DNA from: Desulfobacula sp.
Lineage (GTDB): Bacteria > Desulfobacterota > Desulfobacteria > Desulfobacterales > Desulfobacteraceae
NCBI GenBank assembly: GCA_011390085.1
Contig: JAABTB010000163.1
Span: 1 to 5,750 of the forward strand
DNA: 5,750 nt
Direction of reading: 5' to 3'
The first letter of the stretch is position 1. Every line of letters starts with the position of its first letter. Made by a program: the position numbers and the translations under genes. The notes beneath the pieces are model-generated. The model searched no databases and was not told where the DNA came from. It was given only the letters and a program-made list of their open reading frames with translations. Positions 1 to 3,761 of this stretch are shown here, one piece after another.

Positions 1-304
1 TTGGCTTGGGAAGACCGGCCATTTTGCAGGCGCCTTTTCCCGGTCCTGACGGAAACAATTCATAGATGTGTTTCAGTTTGAATTTTGTCAGTTTGGAAAG
101 AACCCGAACCATGGGGGCGATACCATTTTTTTCATAATAATCCTGAAGAACTTTTATCAATGTCCAGTGTTCTTCCGTCAGCTCATCGATTCCTTCCTGA
201 GTTTTTACATAATCAACCCACTCGTCACAATATGTATTGTAATCAAGAAGGAATCCGTCCTCATCTATCTCAAAAGATTTCCCATTAAACTCGATTGTTG
301 CCAT
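1..304 (-). CDS. dsrC: DsrC, sulfur-carrier protein of dissimilatory sulfite reduction (3' end cut by window)
   Basis: DsrC is the small cytoplasmic protein whose C-terminal arm enters DsrAB sulfite reductase and leaves carrying sulfur as a trisulfide between two cysteines. The frame starts at ATG 304, with AGGAGG (319-314) nine bases upstream, and stays open to base 1, giving 101 residues. It begins MATIEFNGKSFEIDEDGFLL and contains the family signatures ELTEEHW, DYYEKNGIAPMVRVLSK and YELFPSGPGKGACKMAGLPK. The conserved inner cysteine is Cys93. The penultimate cysteine expected in a TGCV ending lies just outside the window, so whether it is present cannot be confirmed; the family's usual length of about 105 residues predicts four more codons. 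The C-terminal region closely resembles DsrC of Desulfovibrio as I recall it, which favours true DsrC over TusE. It follows the flx-hdr operon on the same strand and has its own likely promoter. Confidence 0.95.
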   Translation of the reverse strand, partial: MATIEFNGKSFEIDEDGFLLDYNTYCDEWVDYVKTQEGIDELTEEHWTLIKVLQDYYEKNGIAPMVRVLSKLTKFKLKHIYELFPSGPGKGACKMAGLPKP

Positions 305-344
305 TTAAAATTTCCTCCTGTAAGTAATTAATTTCTATCATTTT

Positions 345-361
345 TAAGACATACTGTCTTA
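345..361 (-). promoter_or_regulatory. Perfect inverted repeat in the dsrC leader (possible operator 3 or leader hairpin)
   Basis: TAAGACA-GTA-TGTCTTA is a perfect dyad with seven-base arms, placed shortly after the predicted transcription start and about 40 bases before the dsrC start codon. It could bind a dimeric repressor as DNA or fold as a small hairpin in the mRNA leader. It resembles the dyad at 392-406 (AAG..A-nTA-T..CTT). I cannot assign it to a known regulator; it does not match Rex, Fur or HcpR consensus sites as I know them. Confidence 0.4.
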
Positions 362-374
362 GCTTCAATAATTA

Positions 375-391
375 AAGACATAACATATCTT
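375..391 (-). promoter_or_regulatory. Imperfect inverted repeat over the -10 box (possible operator 2)
   Basis: AAGATAT-GTT-ATGTCTT on the minus strand has seven-base arms with one mismatch and spans the whole predicted -10 box. It directly abuts the dyad at 392-406. Its right half, TATGTCTT, recurs 29 bases further on in the dyad at 345-361, which raises the chance that one regulator reads both. The site is AT-rich, so chance symmetry is possible. Confidence 0.3.
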
Positions 392-411
392 AAGCAATAG
401 TTGCTTGTCAA
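382..411 (-). promoter_or_regulatory. Sigma-70-like promoter for dsrC
   Basis: On the minus strand a perfect TTGACA -35 box (411-406) is followed after 18 bases by TATGTT (387-382), a four-of-six match to the -10 consensus. Transcription would start near 374-376, giving a leader of roughly 70 bases before the dsrC ATG. The region is AT-rich, unlike the flanking genes. It would let dsrC be expressed independently of the flx-hdr operon, although read-through from flxA is not excluded because no terminator is visible between the genes. Confidence 0.6.
392..406 (-). promoter_or_regulatory. Inverted repeat inside the promoter spacer (possible operator 1)
   Basis: A perfect dyad, AAGCAA-CTA-TTGCTT on the minus strand, overlaps the last base of the -35 box and fills most of the spacer before the -10 box. 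A protein bound here would compete with, or remodel, RNA polymerase binding. There is no run of T after it, so it is not an intrinsic terminator for flxA. It shares its 6-3-6 layout with the dyad at 345-361. Confidence 0.4.
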
Positions 412-428
412 TATAAAATAAGCCTGAA

Positions 429-1274
429 TCAATATTCTTTAGGTGTCTTGTTCAACTGCGCCAGAGTAAAGACCGGACCATCTTTGCACACCAGTTCCTT
501 GCCGATATTGCATCTGCCGCACATGCCGATACCGCATTTCATCCTGTTTTCAAGGGACATGATGATATGGTGCTCTTTATATCCCAATGCCGTCAGGGCG
601 GGCTGGGTAAATTTGATCATGATGGGCGGTCCGCAGATAATGGCATAGGTATTCTCATCGGCCTTGGGAGCGTTTTGCTCTACAATCTGGGGGACAAATC
701 CTTTATGGTATTTCCAGGTCGGGTCATCGGTACCGTCAACCGTAATATGCATATTAATGTCATCCCTTTTTTCCCATTCATACAGCTCTTCTCTGTACAG
801 AAGCATGCCCGGAGATCTTGCTCCATAGACTACATCAATATTTTTGAATTTTTTCCGATTGGCTGGATCAAGCATATAAATAATGGAAGATCTTAAGGTT
901 GTAAATGCAAATCCGCCGCCAATGATGACCACGTTTTTATTTTCCAGTTTATCCCAGGGATACCAGTTGCCCAGGGGTCCCCGGATACCCATGATATCAC
1001 CGACCTTCATATTGTGCAGATGGGAGGTCACCACACCGGTTCTAAATACCGTAAATTTGACGAATCCTTTCTCCACGGGGGAGGAGGCAATCCCGATGGG
1101 GATTTCTCCGACGCCCGGGATGGAGAGTTCGGCAAATTGACCGGCCTGGTATGAAAATTTTTTCTCATCTTCAGGGTCCAGGAAAACAAATTTAAATGTC
1201 TTTAAAGACTTATCTTCAGTTGCAATTTCAATATCATCAATGCGAACCGGATAAGGCAGATAGGGATTTTCCAT
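429..1274 (-). CDS. flxA: FlxA-like FAD/NAD(P)H-binding oxidoreductase with [2Fe-2S] domain
   Basis: This 281-residue cytoplasmic flavoprotein probably oxidises NAD(P)H and is the entry point of the Flx-Hdr complex. It belongs with PyrK, the sulfhydrogenase gamma subunit HydG and the sulfite reductase subunit AsrB. Residues about 1-105 form the FAD-binding barrel (YQAGQFAEL; IPIGIASSP near 58-66). Residues 113-235 form the NAD(P) domain, with GGGFAFTTLRSS at 119-130, YGAR at 150 and CGPP at 214. The C-terminal cysteines C247, C252, C255 and C263 fit the PyrK-type [2Fe-2S] pattern. The start has a strong AAAGGAGG site four bases upstream, and the gap from flxB is 17 bases. It is the last gene of the operon. 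The FlxA name rests on gene order and neighbours; by sequence alone AsrB/HydG would also fit, but no hydrogenase or AsrC gene is present. NADH preference is inferred. Confidence 0.88.
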   Translation of the reverse strand: MENPYLPYPVRIDDIEIATEDKSLKTFKFVFLDPEDEKKFSYQAGQFAELSIPGVGEIPIGIASSPVEKGFVKFTVFRTGVVTSHLHNMKVGDIMGIRGPLGNWYPWDKLENKNVVIIGGGFAFTTLRSSIIYMLDPANRKKFKNIDVVYGARSPGMLLYREELYEWEKRDDINMHITVDGTDDPTWKYHKGFVPQIVEQNAPKADENTYAIICGPPIMIKFTQPALTALGYKEHHIIMSLENRMKCGIGMCGRCNIGKELVCKDGPVFTLAQLNKTPKEY

Positions 1275-1291
1275 GTTTCCTCCTTTGTTCG

Positions 1292-2344
1292 CTATTCTTT
1301 TTTTTCATATGAATTCATTATCTTGCACACTTCACGAATGTCGATATTGACCGGGCAGCTTTTAACGCACCGGCCACATCCGACACACATGATTCCCTGA
1401 TCATATTTATCCAGAAAATATTTGAGCTTATGCATGAATCTTTGCCTGACCCTCTGGGTTTTGCTGTCCCGGGGGTTGTGCCCGGTGGCATGCTTTGTAA
1501 ACAAGGGAGACATGCAGGTATCCCAGTTTCTGAACCGGCCGGCGGATTTCTGTTTGGCCTCATCCTGGATATCAAAACACCAGCAGGTCGGGCAGACAAA
1601 GGTACAGGTTCCGCAATTGATGCAGGAAAAAGCAATATCATCCCAGAAAGGGGCTTCATGAAGTTCAAGAACGGTTTTATCTTTTAGTTTGCCGGTATCA
1701 ATCTGGGAACTGATATTCTTCTCTGCTTCTTTTCTTAAAATATCAAATAAGGCCCGGCTTTCTTTTTCATCGGCGATGGTATCAAATCCGCAGGATACCA
1801 TAAACGCCCCGCCTTTATCCGTCAAGACTTTTGCCAGATAGGCATTATCCAGGTCAGCCATGAGCACATCCAGGCCGGTTTCGGAAAAAGGTCCGGTTCC
1901 GGCGGAGGTTGAAAAATCAAAGGGTCCCGGTTTATTGATTCCCACACCGACAAAGGTGGTGGCTTCATAAGCATCGCACCAGTAAGGGTCCCGGTAATCA
2001 TCCGTATCGAAATTCAGATTTACAAGCTGGATCGCCTTGGCATCATAGGGCTGAATGCCCACAACCGCCCTTTGCCGCGTGTCGGCAGGGACTCTTTTCA
2101 TGATGTGGTGGTCTTCCTTTGACTCGTCCAGTGTCGTGAAAAGGATTTTTTCCGTTTGGGGAAATAATACGGATTTAACCGACAGGACTGAATCATGGCA
2201 GCTCATGTCCGGAAGCATATCGTTTTCAAGGTCCCGGATAAAGGACCCGTTTTTATCCTTAACCGGGCCGAAAAGCCGGTAGGTTTCTCTGGATTTTTCA
2301 ATCCCTTTGGCCCAGTTTTTTTTATCAATCGTTATAAATTTCAT
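1292..2344 (-). CDS. flxB: FlxB-like iron-sulfur protein with two [4Fe-4S] clusters (AsrA/HydB family)
   Basis: A 350-residue iron-sulfur protein related to AsrA and the sulfhydrogenase beta subunit, likely relaying electrons between FlxA and the other complex members. The N-terminal 235 residues form the domain typical of that family (for example VVGIQPYDAKAI near 94-105). The C-terminal part has two classical cluster motifs: C241-x2-C244-x2-C247-x3-C251-P and C320-x2-C323-x2-C326-x3-C330-P. Additional cysteines C254, C256 and C277 lie close to the first motif. The 68 residues between motifs are far more than in a compact ferredoxin. No signal peptide or membrane segment is visible. The ATG at 2344 has AAAGGG a few bases upstream and follows flxC after 18 bases. 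Assigning it as B rather than C follows the D-C-B-A gene order; the family call is firmer than the letter. Confidence 0.85.
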   Translation of the reverse strand: MKFITIDKKNWAKGIEKSRETYRLFGPVKDKNGSFIRDLENDMLPDMSCHDSVLSVKSVLFPQTEKILFTTLDESKEDHHIMKRVPADTRQRAVVGIQPYDAKAIQLVNLNFDTDDYRDPYWCDAYEATTFVGVGINKPGPFDFSTSAGTGPFSETGLDVLMADLDNAYLAKVLTDKGGAFMVSCGFDTIADEKESRALFDILRKEAEKNISSQIDTGKLKDKTVLELHEAPFWDDIAFSCINCGTCTFVCPTCWCFDIQDEAKQKSAGRFRNWDTCMSPLFTKHATGHNPRDSKTQRVRQRFMHKLKYFLDKYDQGIMCVGCGRCVKSCPVNIDIREVCKIMNSYEKKE

Positions 2345-2362
2345 CGTTTACCCTTTTTTAAT

Positions 2363-3310
2363 TTACTTGATAAAATCATTGGGATCATCCGGACTGTAAG
2401 CGTCCAGGGGTGGGCGTTTGGTTTGATCCAACCCTGCTTCCCAGCCAAACATATCAAAGGCATCCTTATTCAGTTTCCTTGTGAAATCCCTGACATTAAT
2501 GTCCATGGGGCAGGCCTCAACACAGGCACCGCAATCCGTACAGCGGCCGGCGCAATGGAAGGCCCTTAAAAAATGGAAGGTATTGACGTCGGTTTTGTCC
2601 TGGCCCTTACCCACCCATTGGGGGCCGGATTCATCCACAAAGCAGGTGGGGCAATAGCATAAGGGACAGGCATTCCGGCAGGCATAGCACCGGATGCAGT
2701 TCTTTGTCAGCTCCTGAAAATGGATCCATCTTGCATCTGCATCCAAAGCCGCTATTTTTTCAACATCCGGATAAGGCACATCAAGAACTTGTTCTTTAAC
2801 AGGATCACCCGCCAGAATATCGTAAATCACAGGGTTTTTATGCTGACAGAGTCTGCAATTGTCTCGTAAATACTCTTTTTTACTCAGGGTTTCTTTTTTT
2901 GATGAGGATTCTACGGTCAGGGTATCTCCATCCTCATCAAATTTCAAGATGTCATCTTCAAACAGGGCTTTTATTTTTGACTTATTGATCATGCCCTTGC
3001 AGGGCACGCCGATGATATAAATCTGATCCCTTTTTACCTGATTTTCAATAATGTGAGTGACGATATTCCGTGAGTCACAGCCCTTGGCAATGACGGCTAT
3101 TTTACCTTTCTGTTGTCTGATATAATTGGCAAGATTAAGTCCGCATGTTGAATTAAAAACAAGTTTTTCCGTATCCTGTTTTGATGCTATGGTAATAGGA
3201 CTTGTTGCCATGGGAATGGTTCCATTTGAAAAACCGATCACTCGTTCGACTTCCTTTTTATCCAGAAGTTGAAAAGCGATTTCCCTGATTTTCTGTATAC
3301 AGGTATCCAT
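2363..3310 (-). CDS. flxC: FlxC-like iron-sulfur protein with two [4Fe-4S] clusters
   Basis: A 315-residue cytoplasmic iron-sulfur protein, probably an electron relay between FlxB and FlxD/HdrA. Residues 1-170 resemble the N-terminal fold of FrhB/FdhB-type electron-transfer subunits: conserved-looking AKGCDSRNI at 75-83, IIGVPCKGM near 99-107 and a CRLC pair at 152-155. The C-terminal part carries C205-x2-C208-x2-C211-x3-C215-P and C257-x2-C260-x2-C263-x3-C267-P, with more cysteines at 218, 220, 223 and 253. Its cluster region looks paralogous to that of FlxB. Translation starts at ATG 3310; the only ribosome-site candidate is a weak AAAGG formed with the second stop codon of flxD, so translational coupling to flxD is plausible. 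That would make flxC output depend on read-through of the UGA upstream. FrhB similarity is judged by eye and less certain than the ferredoxin motifs. Confidence 0.82.
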   Translation of the reverse strand: MDTCIQKIREIAFQLLDKKEVERVIGFSNGTIPMATSPITIASKQDTEKLVFNSTCGLNLANYIRQQKGKIAVIAKGCDSRNIVTHIIENQVKRDQIYIIGVPCKGMINKSKIKALFEDDILKFDEDGDTLTVESSSKKETLSKKEYLRDNCRLCQHKNPVIYDILAGDPVKEQVLDVPYPDVEKIAALDADARWIHFQELTKNCIRCYACRNACPLCYCPTCFVDESGPQWVGKGQDKTDVNTFHFLRAFHCAGRCTDCGACVEACPMDINVRDFTRKLNKDAFDMFGWEAGLDQTKRPPLDAYSPDDPNDFIK

Positions 3311-3323
3311 AAATCAACCTTTA

Positions 3324-3746
3324 CTAATTATAGTCCTTTACAAGTTTTTTATTGGGCCCGAGTGCCCGAACCTTATTTGAAATCTCTTTGACCACATCCA
3401 CAAATTTGGTGGCTTCGGCCGAGGAAATCCATGAAAAATGGATCCTGTCTCTTTCGATGCCCATGTGCTCCAGAAGATTTCCCATGAGTGCAAATTTTCT
3501 TCGTGCATAATAATTACCGTCCAGGTAATGGCATTCACCCGGATGTCACCCGGATACCCATACGGCATCGGCGCCTTCTCTAAAGGCGGAAAGAATAAAT
3601 TTGGGGCTCATCCTGCCGGAACAGGGAATCCGGATCACGCGGATATCCGCAGGGTATTCCATTCTGCTGACCCCTGCAAGATCTGCTGCGCCATAACTGC
3701 ACCAGTTGCAAAGAAAGCTGACGATTTTAATATTATTATCATTCAT
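3324..3746 (-). CDS. flxD: FlxD/MvhD-like [2Fe-2S] subunit, apparent selenoprotein (in-frame UGA = Sec67)
   Basis: This small subunit links an electron donor to HdrA; in methanogens its relative MvhD connects the hydrogenase to heterodisulfide reductase through a [2Fe-2S] cluster. The gene reads as 140 residues only if TGA at 3548-3546 is translated. Before it comes the MvhD start ([18 protein letters not shown], Cys13 and Cys16), then IPCSGRM (Cys42) and [12 protein letters not shown]. After it the family pattern continues unbroken: [42 protein letters not shown] and a helical C-terminus to TAG 3326-3324, immediately followed by TAA. The UGA occupies the conserved cysteine of VSGCHPGxCHY. 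The start ATG 3746 has AAAGGAGA upstream, overlapping the end of hdrA, and the gap is 15 bases. A nonsense mutation is the alternative, but the intact downstream reading frame and hairpin argue against it. Selenocysteine is known in the methanogen homologue VhuD. Confidence 0.9.
3513..3529 (-). promoter_or_regulatory. Bacterial SECIS-like stem-loop downstream of the flxD UGA
   Basis: In the mRNA a perfect six-pair stem, AUUACC / GGUAAU, closes a five-base loop UGGAC. The stem starts 16 bases and the loop 22 bases after the UGA, within the distance range reported for bacterial SECIS elements. A G is present among the first two loop bases, as the bacterial consensus demands. A further UGC/GCA pairing (3533-3531 with 3506-3504) could extend the structure across an asymmetric internal loop. 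It lies within the coding sequence for YLDGN and neighbouring residues, as expected for bacteria. Confidence 0.7.
3546..3548 (-). other. UGA selenocysteine codon in flxD
   Basis: The codon TGA on the minus strand is in frame with both the upstream and downstream parts of flxD and sits at residue 67, between VSG and HPGECHY. Homologues carry a cysteine here that is a probable ligand or redox residue of the [2Fe-2S] site. Decoding requires SelA, SelB, SelC and SelD, which are not in this window. Confidence 0.85.
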
Positions 3747-3761
3747 AATGAGGTATCTCCT

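Noticed and set aside
68..331. Plus-strand frames opposite dsrC
   Set aside because: They lie antisense to a clearly conserved DsrC and show no recognisable protein features or convincing ribosome site.
392..428. Intrinsic terminator after flxA
   Set aside because: The only nearby stem (AAGCAA/TTGCTT) is short and AT-rich and is not followed by a T run on the minus strand.
1318..1668. 116-residue minus-strand frame inside flxB, and the plus-strand frames opposite flxA, flxB and hdrA
   Set aside because: They are shadows of strongly conserved iron-sulfur and flavoprotein genes, with no recognisable motifs of their own.
429..2344. Anaerobic sulfite reductase asrAB or sulfhydrogenase hydBG genes
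   Set aside because: FlxA and FlxB are related to these, but no asrC or hydrogenase subunit is present and the flxD-hdrA neighbours point to an Flx-Hdr complex.
3338..3568. Separate 76-residue minus-strand gene overlapping the end of the flxD fragment
   Set aside because: Its translation matches no family I recognise, and it lies in a different frame from the clear MvhD-like continuation that appears when the TGA is read through.
3324..3746. flxD as a pseudogene with a nonsense mutation or frameshift
   Set aside because: There is no frame change, the sequence after TGA is well conserved, the TGA falls on a functional cysteine position and a SECIS-like hairpin follows.
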